Positions 49,932 through 61,510 of a DNA stretch of 64,000 bases are shown in pieces (the first letter of the stretch is position 1; each line of letters opens with the position of its first letter). This DNA comes from Anaeramoeba flamelloides (lineage: Eukaryota > Metamonada > Anaeramoebidae): contig JANTQA010000008.1 in the NCBI GenBank assembly GCA_027625915.1, positions 4,519,501 through 4,583,500 of the forward strand. The letters run 5' to 3'. The notes under the pieces are model-generated. The model saw nothing but the letters and a program-made list of their open reading frames with translations, searched no databases and was not told where the DNA came from. The translations under genes and the position numbers were made by a program.

Positions 49932-50130
49932 TACAGTCAGTCCCACTTTTAAGGCACTTACTTTCAACGAAATTTAAGGCACAAAAAAATCTCAAATTAA
50001 GGCACAAAATTTGGAATTTTATTTTTTAAACTTTATTTTACTAGAATCTGAATTTTGTGCCTTAATTTGAGATTTTTTGTGTGCCTTAATTTTCTTCGAA
50101 TTTTGTGCCTTAAAAGTTGAACTGACTGTA
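49932..50130. mobile_element. R1 palindromic MITE, copy F (nested in R2)
   Basis: Runs from TACAGTCAGTCCCACTTTTA to AAGTTGAACTGACTGTA, 199 bp. Three AAGGCAC boxes per arm are preserved except for a few substitutions. It sits about 45 bp inside the left TIR of the R2 element. Confidence 0.85.
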
Positions 50131-50922
50131 ATATATTGGAATTTAAGTATCAATAAATGTGATTTGCAGGTTTTTAATTGAAAATTTTAATTAGGTTTTG
50201 GTTTTATTTGTATCTTTTAAAACAAATTTTTTTTCATTTAGTTTAACCGACAAAAAAGTAAATCAAAAATATCTTCAAAACATTTACCATTCAAATGATC
50301 ACAGTTGTAATAGGTGAAACAAATGTATTTAAAGGGTTTGCATAGATATTAGAATAAAATAAAATTATTTTGGAAATTTTCAAAATTGAAATCCTTTTTT
50401 GCACATTTTTAAACATTTTTTTTATTGACAAATAATTCAGTTGCAACCTTTTTTTGTATTCCAAGATCAAGAGTCACTTTGTAAAAATGTGTTATTTTAA
50501 TGTTATTGAAACTATGAAAATGATTACTGAGAAATCATTTTGATTTCTATTGGACTTTTATACAATCTTTGATCTTGATATTGAATAATAAATGTGGAAA
50601 ATTTCACTTCATTTTAATTTCCTTTTTCAAATAGAGATTACAAATACAAACATACTTCGTTTTGGGGACCTGATTTCTAAAAGAAAAGTATGTGAAATAT
50701 GTTCGAAATTGTTTCCTATTTATTATTTAAATACCAGTAGAAGTTCAAAAGTACATCTTTGTTTTTCTCAATAGAGACCTAAGAAATTGAGTTTTTTAAT
50801 TTTCAAGATAATACAATGATTAATTAGTTTGATTTCAGACAAGATATCAACAATTCTTTGATTTGTATTATTCTACTTATTTTTTATTTGTTCTTCAAAA
50901 GCTAATTATATAAAATAATTGA

Positions 50923-51121
50923 TACAGTCAGTTCCACTTTTAAGGCACAAACTTTCAACGAAATTTAAGGCACAAAAAAATCTCAAATTAAGGCACAAAA
51001 TTTGGAATTTTTTTTTTACAATTTATTGTACTAGAATCTGAATTTTGTGCCTTAATTTGAGATTTTTTGTGTGCCTTAAATTTCGTTGAAAGTTTGTGCC
51101 TTAAAAGTGGAACTGACTGTA
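50923..51121. mobile_element. R1 palindromic MITE, copy G (best preserved)
   Basis: A 199-bp palindrome from TACAGTCAGTTCCACTTTTA to AAGTGGAACTGACTGTA. The outer 78-80 bp of the two arms differ by about one or two bases. Each arm carries three AAGGCACA boxes starting at offsets 20, 45 and 68. TA at both ends suggests a TA target duplication, as in Tc1/mariner elements. It is the youngest-looking copy in the window. Confidence 0.9.
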
Positions 51122-51389
51122 TTTGAAAAATAATGTTGGGCCACTTAAACGTTAACAAATTTTCAACCCAAAAAACCAAAATTTATTATTAAGGACCTAC
51201 CAATCTACCAATCTTACACCCTTCAATTCGAATTTCAGAAAAAAAAAAATGTCAAAAATTACCATTTTTAACAACTATTAAAACCCATACCAAACATTAA
51301 GAGTGATCAGATAAGAACCAAATTAACAAGTCACTATACCAGAAACAAGATAATCTTTTTCTTCAAAAAAGAATAAAATTCAAGCAAAG

Positions 51390-52040
51390 GATGAAGAATA
51401 AAATTAATTGGAATCCAAAATACCGAAATATTATTAAAAAAGAAATTTATAATTATAATTATAATGATCTGTTAAATTCTACCAGTTGGATAACAACCGT
51501 TAGCTTATTTTTACTCGGAGAATTCAAAAAACCGAAAAATTCTATAAAAAAAATTTATTGATATAACTGCAATGAGTTACAAAATTCTACTTGGTGGAAG
51601 TTACTAGAATATCTTAATCTAAAAAAAAAACCAAAAAGATTTATTTGTAACTCAAGAAATATTTACGTTCTCCTTCAAGTTCGTTATTGTTAAAATTTAG
51701 GTCGTTTACCAGCTACTTAAATAGATATTACTATGTAAAAAAAAAATTCAAATAAATTTTGTCCTTTATGTTTAAAAAATAAGCAAAAGGGAATTATAGA
51801 AAATAATGATCATTTTTTATTGGTGTACCCTTTGATAAAAATGATAGGTTGATATTTTATAACAAACTAAAAGAATTAAATCTTAATGAAATAATTTTAA
51901 ACTGTGACAGTTCAAGACTATTTTAATTAATTAATTATTGTGAAATATATTATTTTACGCTTAAATTTCTAAAAGAAAATTTAAGTCTAAGGGTACAAAT
52001 AAAGTGTAATTTAAACTTCTTCCTCAATAAAAAAAAGAGA
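51390..52040 (+). mobile_element. LINE remnant, 3' end of a non-LTR retrotransposon ORF
   Basis: Conceptual translation in interrupted frames gives the usual C-terminal signature of LINE reverse-transcriptase proteins: NLGRLPAT, then FCPLCLKNKQKG, IIENNDHFLLVYPL and a Leu/Lys-rich tail. The C-x2-C ... H ... [CY]P pattern is the zinc-knuckle region after the RT domain. The RT core is absent (5' truncation) and stops interrupt the frame. A related remnant is at 62100-62470. Confidence 0.6.
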
Positions 52041-52209
52041 TAATCTTTTTTCAAATTTAATGGATTACAAAACTTCAGAAAATTTATTGAAATTTAACCA
52101 AAAAATAAAGAATATAACCAATTGGAATACAAAAGATTAAATTGAACAAAAAAAAGTAAAAATTAAATACATATATGATTATTTGTTGAATTATTCAATT
52201 TGGAAGTTT

Positions 52210-52560
52210 CTGTAGGTTTTCTTGAGTTTTCTATTTATTTTGGAAAATTATTAGATTTTCTTTTGGTTTTTTTTTACTTTTCGAAACAAACCAAAAATTT
52301 ATTAAAAATTTCTGTTTATTTCAAAACTTAAAAAAACCTAGAACACTTCACAAAAAAATAGAAAACTCAAAAAAACCTAACAAAAATCTATTGATTTTCA
52401 AAATAAAACAGAAAAATTCAAGAAAACTGACGTTAATCTATCAATTTTACAAATAAACAGAAAACTCAAAAAAAGATAATAACTCCTTTTAAGAATTTAA
52501 AAGAATTGAGAAATTATTTATTTATTTATTCTCAATTCTGAAGGTTTCTATAAAAGCTCA
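52210..52560. repeat. R6 hairpin repeat cluster
   Basis: GGTTTTCTTGAGTTTTCTAT, CCTAGAACACTTCACAAAAA and AGAAAACTCAAAAAAACCTA alternate in both orientations, as in the cluster at 45475-46345. Confidence 0.55.
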
Positions 52561-53256
52561 GTATTCTAAACCACCCCACCATAAAAATATTTCATAATAA
52601 TAATAAATCAAAATTATTTATCAAAAACTCAAAAATAATAAAGTTATGTTATTCTATCTATTTTTTTTTTGAAAAAAAAATATAATAATTATGAATTTTA
52701 TTTAAAGATTTTTATTTTTTTTTAATTTTTAAAATCAGAAATTTTATTACACTATTAACAATTCAAAACTCAATACATCTATTTATCATAAATAAAAATC
52801 AAAAAAGTTCTTAATTTTATGATAAAAAAAATAAATAAAAAAAATATATTACTGAGAAATTTTCATTTTATTTTTTGATAAATTTTTAATAAATATTGAA
52901 TCAAGAAAAAAATGAAATTCATCTATTTAGGTTAAAATTAACATTTCACTCTGAAAAATTTTCGTAAAATTTAAATGAAAAAATTGAAAAATCTTTGAAA
53001 AAACAAAAAAAAAATTAAAATAATTTCATTTATTACATTTGAATTAAATCAATAATTACTTTTTTAATTGAGAAATTAATCAGCCCTAAATTTAAAAAAA
53101 ACATAAATTTTAAATATTATTCAAAGATAATAAAATCAACCCAGAAACCAAAAATATTTTTGTGGAATTTTATTCTTGGTAAAAATTTGAAAAAAAAATG
53201 AAAAAATTTGAATTTTTCAATTTAAATTAATCCAGATCTTTGAAAATAATTTTTGA

Positions 53257-53458
53257 TACAGTCAGTTTCACTTTTAAGGCACAAACTTACTACGAAATTT
53301 AAGGCACAAAAAAATCTCAAATTAAGGCACAAAATTTGGAATTTTTTTTTTTTACAATTTATTTTTACTAGAATTTGAACTTTGTGCTTTAATTTGAGAT
53401 TTTCATTGTGCCTTAAATTTCGTTGAAAGTTTGTGCCTTAAAAGTGAAACTGACTGTA
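53257..53458. mobile_element. R1 palindromic MITE, copy H
   Basis: Runs from TACAGTCAGTTTCACTTTTA to AAGTGAAACTGACTGTA, 202 bp. The same C-to-T change is present in both arms (TTTCAC / GTGAAA), so it may derive from a subfamily. Three AAGGCACAAA boxes per arm. Confidence 0.85.
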
Positions 53459-53696
53459 TATGATCCCTTATTCAACAATATTTTTTAAATTAGGTATATA
53501 TTTTAAAAAGTTAAAAATTAAAAAAATAATTGAAATTAAAAAAAAATCAATTATTAATCCAACTCAAATTATTGGCCAAATTATAAAAATCTGAAAAAAA
53601 TTCTTATTGAAAAAATAACCAAATTTTACAATTAAAAAAAAAATTTTTTTTTTATTCAAATTTAATATATATATATATATAAATTAATTATTTAGA

Positions 53697-53698
<2 letters not shown>

Positions 53699-53760
<62 letters not shown>
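53699..53760. repeat. (TA)n microsatellite
   Basis: About 62 nt of perfect TA repeat, with a shorter TA run just upstream at 53669-53681. Confidence 0.95.
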
Positions 53761-53761
<1 letters not shown>

Positions 53762-54574
53762 CCATTGAACGGTAATCAACATATAAAACAAATTTTGAAT
53801 AAGATGTCAAAATATCTTTTGTAATGAATAAATTTTTATAATCAAGTATTTTAGGCAATGTTGTGGTGCAAAGGTACCCAAAAAAATTCCAGTAAAAGTA
53901 CCATTTGTTTTAATTATTAAAAATAAGAATTTTTGGTGTGTTGACAAACTTTTCAAAAAAAAAAAAAAAATATTTTTGAACAAAATTTAAATTAAAAAAT
54001 TATAAAATCACAATAACCAAGAAAAAATTTTCCAAATGTTGAAAATTTTTTTTCAAGTTTTTTTTTTATTGTAAATAACTAAACAATTTTTAATTATAAA
54101 ATTTTCTTTCAAAGATAATTTTTTAAAATTTCTATATCTTATAATCCTTTGATAACAATTGAAATTAAAAAATTTATTCTGAGTGTAATTTAAATATATT
54201 TAAGGTTCTAAGGGATATATTAAAAGCTAATTCAAAATATTACAAATTCTTAGATTTTTCGAGATTTGAGATGGAAATCTTACTTGATCCACAACTTTAA
54301 TGAATTTTCAAAAAAAACTTGGTAAATTTAAAATCGACTTTGTTTACATCTTACTGAACTTTCACTCCAGATTATCTGAAAGTATATTGAGACAATTACA
54401 TTAAATACTTTAAAATAAAGCGGAATAGGATCTCAGCAAAAAATCATTCAAGTTTTTTCTAATTTGGATGGTTTCATAAATAATATCTTGTTAAAAAAAA
54501 AAAAAAATTAAAAAAAATAAAAAAATAATCACACATATAAAAAGAATTGTGTTATTATTTTACTAAATTAGGAT

Positions 54575-56833
54575 TTAATTTATTTTTTTTGATTTAACTT
54601 TGAGTGTTGGGTATTTTTTTTTTCTAGGTCTTCCTCTTAATTTAGGTTTACTTTTTTTTAATAATGTTTTAAAATTTATTTTTTTTTTAACTGTGTTTGT
54701 TTGAATTTCCTTTTCTATATTCATCTTATTTGGATCTTCATCTGGATGTAAATTCTCTTGAGAAATATTCATGCCATTAAAAATTTCATTGCCATTCTTT
54801 TGTACATTTCTTTTTTTACCCTTTTTTCCAAACAGAATTTTATTTTTTTCACCAATTTTCGAAGCATAAATTATGGAGTTTTGTATTATTAACTCCCCAC
54901 CTTCGTGGAAATGTTGTTCAATTTCCTTTTGTGAAGAAAAATTATTTGTATTTCCAAATAAATCTGAATTGTGATTAAAAATATGCTTAGGAAATGATTT
55001 ATGGGTTTTATAATTTTGAACTTTCCAAACATTTCTACTAATGGGGAGGAAATTAAGGTAAATTACTTTACCAATTTTCCTCCTTTTATTTACTATTATT
55101 AATGGAGTATTGTCGGACCACGTGGCAATTATTCTCCCAGTATTGCTTTCCAAATTTTTAAAACGGTAACTATACCCCCCACCATTAAAAATTTCAACAT
55201 TCTTGATGATCGAATGGTTAGCATTATTGATATTACCTAGATTTGCTTTATTTGTTAAAAATTCTGTCTCGAGGTTAATTTCTGGAACAATTTTTAATTT
55301 TTTAATCAAACCATCTAGATTATTTTTTAATAACCTTGAAGAAAAGCAGGGTGTGATTATTAGGCTCCCGCCGTCTGTAATGAAACGACCTAATAAATCC
55401 CCAATAGGCTTAGGGTCTGTATATGCAATAGTAGAATAATGGAAAATTACATTAAAATGTTCTAATTCTTCGTATAGTGGGATACGCGTTGTCAAATCAA
55501 AGGTAACCACTTGAGAAGCCTTTGAAATACTATTTTCTACATCCTTTCTAAATTGCGAGCAGGGGTCATTAGCAAGTAAAGCAACAATCTTTCTCATTTT
55601 TTTTCTTTTTCTGTTAATACGTGGGAATTTATTATTGAAATCAGATTCCTGGTGAATATTTTTATTTGAGAGATAATTATTAAATCTTTGATCAATCTCC
55701 TTGCTATAATGTAAAATTTCATTATTATTCATATGATCATGATTATTGGTTTTATTTTGATACTTGATCTTCTGGTTGGTATTGCCATTTTTATTTTCAA
55801 AGTCATGATTAACAGTTAAATATATATTATTCTGATTTGTTAAATGCAATTTGCTCTTCTTCAAAAGTTCATTTTGATAACTTTTTTTATTAACCAGATC
55901 CAAATAATTATTATTTGGATCTGTGTTAAAGTTAAAAGACACATCTTGCCCTTTGGCGTATGGGTTTTGATTAAATGGGAAATACTTCATCGGCGGCGAG
56001 CAATATTTGCTTGCAAGTATTGAAAACATCCGTTCGTCTGATAGCAATTCTGTTTTATGGATCTCAATGATCCCCCTGAGATCTAATTTTTCGAAGGGCA
56101 ATAACAAGATTAAAGCATACACGGGCTGTAAAACGTTATACGAAGACGAATGATAATTGAAATACTGCGATGTGTCAACTGCCTCCCCTTGAACTTCAAG
56201 CATCTCCGACTTGCTCAAGTATTCGCCCCTTTCCTTAATCCTCCGAAACAAAACGATTGTAGGCACAGGCTCTGTTAGGCCGTTGGCAACCCTTGCCAGC
56301 AAGGTACGTGCTTCAGGATCCGTCAGATGGTTGAAACAATTTGGTGTTTTGAGGATCTCCAAAGCCCTTTTGTCAAAAAATTCCAAGATCTTATGATACA
56401 AAAACGGTTGCTTGCATTCGATCGAATATTCAAGTTGCTCAAAAACCGTTTTGACAGATAACATCGAAATGATATAGTTAAAAGACAACTCAACCAACTC
56501 ATAGACTTCATACTTTTGCGCAATGTACAGAACAGACCACACCTCTTCACGGCTTAATTTCACTTTCTTCGTATAAAGATATTCTAAAAATAATTGAAAC
56601 GCCTTCGAGGAGATCTCGGGAATTTCAATCGTTATGATCCTTGCTGTTTCGTTTTCTCCAAGAAGCGATGGCTTTTCATAAAATTGTTGATAAAAGATTT
56701 TCGAATTGATAGATAAAATAATACGGTGACCAGACATATGAAACCTTTCTTTTCCAACAATAAAATGAACATCAGCTATATCTGAATTGTTAATGATCTT
56801 TTTAATATCATTCTCAATTGTTACAATACTCAT
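54575..56833 (-). CDS. BTB-BACK protein with ThuA/GATase-like domain and AT-hook
   Basis: An uninterrupted 752-codon frame, ATG at 56833, TAA at 54575. Residues 18-122 are a BTB/POZ domain (DVHFIVGKERFHMSGHRIIL; FLEYLYTKKV). Residues 125-280 are helical and BACK-like. Residues 290-410 are an Asn/Lys low-complexity linker. Residues 414-605 resemble ThuA-like/class-I GATase-like flavodoxin folds (KIVALLAND; FITDGGSLIITPC; HSIIKNVEIFNGGGYSYR; ATWSDNTPLIIV; GKVIYLNF), with an echo GGELIIQNSIIYAS at 646-659. Residues 732-740 are RGRPRKKKY, a classic AT-hook, inside a basic tail. BTB-BACK proteins are often Cullin-3 substrate adaptors; the AT-hook suggests binding to AT-rich DNA. Combined function is unknown. 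The first half of the coding sequence is visibly GC-richer than the second. Inverted R4 repeats flank the gene. Confidence 0.88.
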   Translation of the reverse strand: MSIVTIENDIKKIINNSDIADVHFIVGKERFHMSGHRIILSINSKIFYQQFYEKPSLLGENETARIITIEIPEISSKAFQLFLEYLYTKKVKLSREEVWSVLYIAQKYEVYELVELSFNYIISMLSVKTVFEQLEYSIECKQPFLYHKILEFFDKRALEILKTPNCFNHLTDPEARTLLARVANGLTEPVPTIVLFRRIKERGEYLSKSEMLEVQGEAVDTSQYFNYHSSSYNVLQPVYALILLLPFEKLDLRGIIEIHKTELLSDERMFSILASKYCSPPMKYFPFNQNPYAKGQDVSFNFNTDPNNNYLDLVNKKSYQNELLKKSKLHLTNQNNIYLTVNHDFENKNGNTNQKIKYQNKTNNHDHMNNNEILHYSKEIDQRFNNYLSNKNIHQESDFNNKFPRINRKRKKMRKIVALLANDPCSQFRKDVENSISKASQVVTFDLTTRIPLYEELEHFNVIFHYSTIAYTDPKPIGDLLGRFITDGGSLIITPCFSSRLLKNNLDGLIKKLKIVPEINLETEFLTNKANLGNINNANHSIIKNVEIFNGGGYSYRFKNLESNTGRIIATWSDNTPLIIVNKRRKIGKVIYLNFLPISRNVWKVQNYKTHKSFPKHIFNHNSDLFGNTNNFSSQKEIEQHFHEGGELIIQNSIIYASKIGEKNKILFGKKGKKRNVQKNGNEIFNGMNISQENLHPDEDPNKMNIEKEIQTNTVKKKINFKTLLKKSKPKLRGRPRKKKYPTLKVKSKKIN

Positions 56834-57404
56834 TTTTGATTTGTTTTTATTTTTTTCTTTTTCTTTTTTTTTTTTTTCTTTTCTTTTTTATTTTTTCTTT
56901 TTTCTTCTTTCTTTTTGTTGGAATGTTCTGTTGGTGGCTTTGATTGAATAATTTAATTTGTTTTATTGTTTTTGTTTTGTTGAATTTTTTAGGTGGGTTT
57001 TGGTATTTTTTTCAAAATGAAAAAGAAATACAACACAAAAATAAAACAATTAAAAAAATGATTTTGCTCGAATAAAGTAAAAGTTATACTTCAATTGTTA
57101 TTTTTAAAAAGTTGAACAATCTTGCTTTTACAGAAATCTTTTAATGAGTTGGGAATATCAATTGACCTATTTTACAATTTATTTCAAATAAATTCTTTGG
57201 AAAAAGTTTTTTTTTCAAAAACTGTAAAAAAGTGATAAATTTATTATTAGATCATTAATTAATGGAAACTGATTCATTTTGCAGAAAGACTATAATTTTA
57301 GAGGAATTAATTTCATTTTTTTATAATTTGTGATTCAAGTACAACAAATTAATTTTTTATCTCGTATCCAGTTGTTTTATTTCGTAGGATTTCATTCTAG
57401 TCAT
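56834..57404. promoter_or_regulatory. Upstream region of the BTB gene, pyrimidine-rich
   Basis: On the plus strand, just outside the start codon, about 90 nt of almost pure T/C lie at 56840-56930, so the gene's leader is purine-rich on its own strand. No TATA-like element could be told from the AT background. The rest is AT-rich filler up to the R4 copy at 57405. Confidence 0.35.
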
Positions 57405-58663
57405 TTTTTATATATCCCTTAATATCCCTAATATCCAAATTACCTTTTGAATATAATTATTTAATTTGAATTGTTATCAAAGGATTAAAAGATATAGAAT
57501 TTATAAACAATTATCTTTGAAAGAAAATTTTATAATTAAACTTTGAATTAGTTACTTAAAATAAAAAAATAACTTGAAAAAAAAATTTTAAACATTTGGA
57601 AAATTTTTCTTGGTTATTGTGGTTTTAGAATTTTTTAATTGAAATTTTGTTGAAAAATAATTTTATTTTTTTTTTTTTTGAAATTTTGGTCTAGACATCA
57701 AAAACTTCTTGTTTTTAATGGATAAAACAGAACATACTATAATGGTGAAAATTTTTTGTTCCCTTTTACACCCCAACATTGCCGAAATACTTGATTAAAT
57801 AATTTATTCATTACAAAAGATATTTTGATAGACATAGAAACATTTTTTTTATCGATTGATTATTATTCAATACAGAATATTGAATTTTAATTATAAATAA
57901 ATAAATAAATAAAAAATCCAAATTAAATTTGTATAAAAAAATTAATTTGTTTTTTTTATTAGACAATTTGTGAATTATTTCAACAATTATTTTTTTAAAT
58001 TGGAAATGAATTGTACAATAGTTTGAGTTAGATTAAGAATTGATTTTTTTCATTATTTTTTAAACATTTTAGTTTGTTTTTTATTTTTTTAAATTGAGAA
58101 ATTCAATTTTCGCAAAGATTTTTTTACTTTTTACTAACAACAAAATTCAAAAAAAAAATTTCTGTTTCGAAGTGGATTTTATTATCTTTTACTAATATTT
58201 AAAAGTTATTAATTATTTTTTTTTAAATTTACAGTTAATTATTTTACTGATTAACGTAGTTTTTATTGATTTAATTCCAATATCTTATATGAAATTATTT
58301 GACATTTTTTTTTGTTTTTTCAAGTATTTTCTATTGTTTAAAGTGATTTTTTAGAAAAGTGTTTATATTAAAATTTTAATTTTGTCCTTTAGAAATGAAT
58401 TTCATTTTTTTCTTGATTTAATATTTATTGAAATTTTGTTTGGAAAAAAAAAAAATGAAAATTTCAAAGTAATATATTTTTTAATGATTTTTTTTTTATT
58501 ATAAAATTAAAAAGTGTGTTTGATAGTTTTAATTTTTAATCAAAGTGCTGTGTTTTTATTTAATATTATTGTAATAAAATTTTTCATTTTAAAAAAATAA
58601 AAAACAAACTAAAATGTTTAAAAAAAATGTAAAAATGAAAAATTATTAATTTTATTCCAATTT

Positions 58664-58702
<39 letters not shown>

Positions 58703-58860
58703 CTATATTATATTTGAACTATTTTAACTTTTTATTACAATCAAAACCTGGATTAAAGACAAATTAGAAAAGAAATATTTTTGTAAATCAATATAATTTT
58801 AAATCTTTTATTTTAAACTGGAGAAATTGTAGGAGAATCCTGGATGATAAGAGGTATATA
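57405..58860 (+). repeat. Long dispersed repeat R4, copy 3 (direct)
   Basis: Same orientation as copy 1 (2675-4170) and inverted relative to copy 2 (52600-54215). Landmarks: ATCAAAGGATTAAAAGATAT, TTTCTTGGTTATTGTGG, a C-rich CCCTTTTACACCCCAACATT segment, GAACTATTTTAACTTTTTAT and a GAGAATCCTGG end. A TA run (58666-58698) lies near its end. Confidence 0.62.
58666..58698. repeat. (TA)n microsatellite
   Basis: Perfect ATAT repeat of about 33 nt within R4 copy 3. R4 copy 2 also carries a TA microsatellite, but not at the corresponding end. Confidence 0.9.
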
Positions 58861-61309
58861 TAAGCTCAATTTCAAAAATTGGGGCAGATTTTTCATCCTA
58901 AAAAACTTTGTTTAATTGTTTTTTATAATATCATGTATTTTACTAAAGTATTTAGAGATAATAACCAAAATAGATTAATAAATAAAAATATAGTGTAATC
59001 ACTTTCTTTTTAGATAGGCAAATGAAAAAAGAAAAAAATATTAAAAATAAGTTTGCCCCTAATTTAGAAAAATGGTTTATATAATAATTCTTATTTGTTT
59101 TCCTATTTTAAAAGATAAAACATAAGTATTACCTCCAACGCTTTTATATCAAAAAAAATCTTTACTGTTGGTTTTATAACATTATTTTAAGAGTGTAACA
59201 ATTATTTATGAGAAAACAATTTTCTTCATCATTAAACCATTTTAAAATATAAATTTTAAATTCTCAATTAATAATCACCAAAAAAACTTTCAAATGGTTT
59301 TCAATTGAAAAACTGTACTAAAAAGTCCTCAGGTCATACTGCATTTTTATGTTATTTTTTTCTTTATTTTAAAACAAAAATCGAGTCTCGAAAACAATAG
59401 TGATTCTACGTATTAAAATGGGGACCAAAATATCAAATTAAACCAAAATTTAAAGACTTTCATTTTTCAAAATTTGAATTTAAATGTAACTGAACTAAAA
59501 TTGAATTTTTTCGTTTTTTTGTTGATTTGTTTTTTAATTCATGAAAAGTTGGGATTAAGAGTAATATAAGAAATATTAACCAATTTGAACAATTTAAATT
59601 AGAGGCATATACATTTTCAATGAAAAATGTAAAGAATTATATTTGAAAAATATCTTTTTTAATCACAATTTTCCAAATTACAAATTTTTATAATTAAAGA
59701 AATTTTTACATTTTTTTTTTAGAAATGGATTAAAAATTTTGAAGTATTTATTTTGATAATAATAAAACCTTCTGAGAGATAATAAAGATTTATTCTTGAA
59801 AATTTGGGTTGATGTACACGGGTGGAAGCAAGATACCCCCAATAATAGACAGATCATGTTTACAATTATAAAGTATAAATATTTATTACAAAAAACAAAT
59901 CTTTATTTATTTTCATCTTTATCTATTTGTTCATAATTCTGTTTGAAAAATAAAAAAAAAAAAAAAAATAAAGTCTATTATTTGAGAGATTTCTTAATAA
60001 TAAACAATAAAAAATATAATTTTTTTTAAAAAAATACAGAATTGATTTATTTTAGATTTGATGTACCAATCTCTCTCCATTGCATATATAGAAATATTAA
60101 AACTATCAAATTAACATTATTTATTTTTATATATATATATATTGTATATGGGAAGTGTCAAAATATTATGATCTGTAAAGAAACCCAGAAAAGAAAACTT
60201 TTATTGTTAGATTTATTTTTTTTTCTTTTTCGAAAAAATAGAGAATTTTTAAAATTCAATTAATTTCTTAGATTATAAATACTTTACACTGTTAATTGTT
60301 GTTTTCTACAACTTTTAGATAATATCAAGTCTTTGTTGCAAGTAATATTAATGAAAATATTACTTTCCATTTTAATCTAAATGTTTTTTAAAACCTACAA
60401 TTCATTTCTTTCTTTTTTAAAAATAATAATTAATTCAGAAAGGATTATATAAAACATTAAAAATTTCAATAAATTAAAGGTTTTATTGAGATAATTGTTT
60501 TTTTACAATATTATTTTATCATAGATTTTTGGGAATTTTGTAATTTTAAACACATAATTAAAAATACATATTGTACTGATAAGGATGATTTAAATTGATA
60601 GAAGGATTCTTATGAATAATAAAAAATCAATTTATTCTAAAAAATTTTGAAACCTAAAAATTTTTTTCATTTTTTAAAAACCAGTCAAATAACATTTTGT
60701 AAACTTTGAAGAAAAAAAAACATTTTTGAATAATAGATCTCAATTCGATTGATAAATTTTTATTAAGTCTCTATCAAAATTTCATATATCTAATCACCTA
60801 TAATTCAATTATTTTTAATAAATGATATTTAAATTTAAAAATTAATCATTCAAAATAATAACATATTATAAAATTTGCTTTCAAAATCAATACTTTCCAA
60901 CATAAAACTAAAAATATGTTTTAAAATTTTCAAGAATTAACTTAATTGTTAATAAAAATAATCGATTACTTGTTTTGTAGTTTTATATATTGGTACATGT
61001 GAATTTTGAATTTCAACAAATAGACTCAAATCAATAAATTATTTATATGAAGGTAACTCATGATTTTTCTTAAGTCAAAACACAAAAAACCAAAAAAAAA
61101 TTTTTGCAAGATCTTGACAAGATTTCATTATATTTTTTTAAAAATAATACCCCGCTTAATATAAAAAAAATCAACCGATTATTTATCCCTAATCTAGAAA
61201 CATTTATAAAATTCAATTGATAAACTAAGAATAAAATTAATTGGCATTTAAAAGATATAATTGAGTAAAAAAAGACATCCAGAAGTCTGAAACAACGTGT
61301 TGTGGATTT
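58861..61309. other. Intergenic stretch, nothing recognised
   Basis: About 2.4 kb of AT-rich DNA. A 73-codon frame at 60042-60263 begins at a non-ATG codon and has no motif. No RNA gene or shared repeat was found. Confidence 0.5.
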
Positions 61310-61510
61310 TTAGTGTGAAAAATTTCTCTGAGTTTTCCAAAATTTAAAAGAATGGGGATAACATTCTATGGATTTTATATAATTCTTTTTAATTCTGTAA
61401 ATCCTATTATACCTTTCAATATATATATATATATATATATATATCTTTTATTTTGAAATAATAGAATAAAATCAGAAATTTTACTCTGTTATTTTGAATT
61501 CTGAAAAATA
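61310..61510. repeat. R6 hairpin repeat, interrupted by a TA run
   Basis: GAGTTTTCCAAAATTTAAAA..AATTCTTTTTAATTCTG forms a diverged hairpin at 61330-61400. A TA run follows (61421-61444) and then another partial unit (TTTTGAATTCTGAAAAAT). Confidence 0.45.

Larger units (their letters stand above)
49779..51366. mobile_element. Long-TIR element R2, copy 2
   Basis: Terminal inverted repeats of about 110 bp: AAAAGATAATCTTGTATAGG at the left and its counterpart ending CAAGATAATCTTTTT at the right, sharing GACTTGTTAATTTGGTTCTT and TGGGTTTTAA. The interior holds two R1 MITEs (49932-50130 and 50923-51121). A short frame near 50656-50774 has a CEICSKLF..NTSRSSKVHLCF pattern that recalls a BED-type zinc finger of hAT transposases; this is tentative. 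Without the two MITEs the element would be about 1.2 kb. Confidence 0.65.
52600..54215 (-). repeat. Long dispersed repeat R4, copy 2 (inverted), with R1 insertion
   Basis: Reverse-complement match to 57405-58860: for example ATTGAATCAAGAAAAAAATG at about 52898 mirrors the CATTTTTTTCTTGATTTAAT block near 58410. TCCTTTGATAACAATT..CAAAGATAATT near 54110-54165 mirrors 57465-57525. R1 copy H (53257-53458) and a TA microsatellite (53699-53760) interrupt it. It ends about 360 bp from the BTB gene's stop codon. Confidence 0.65.
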
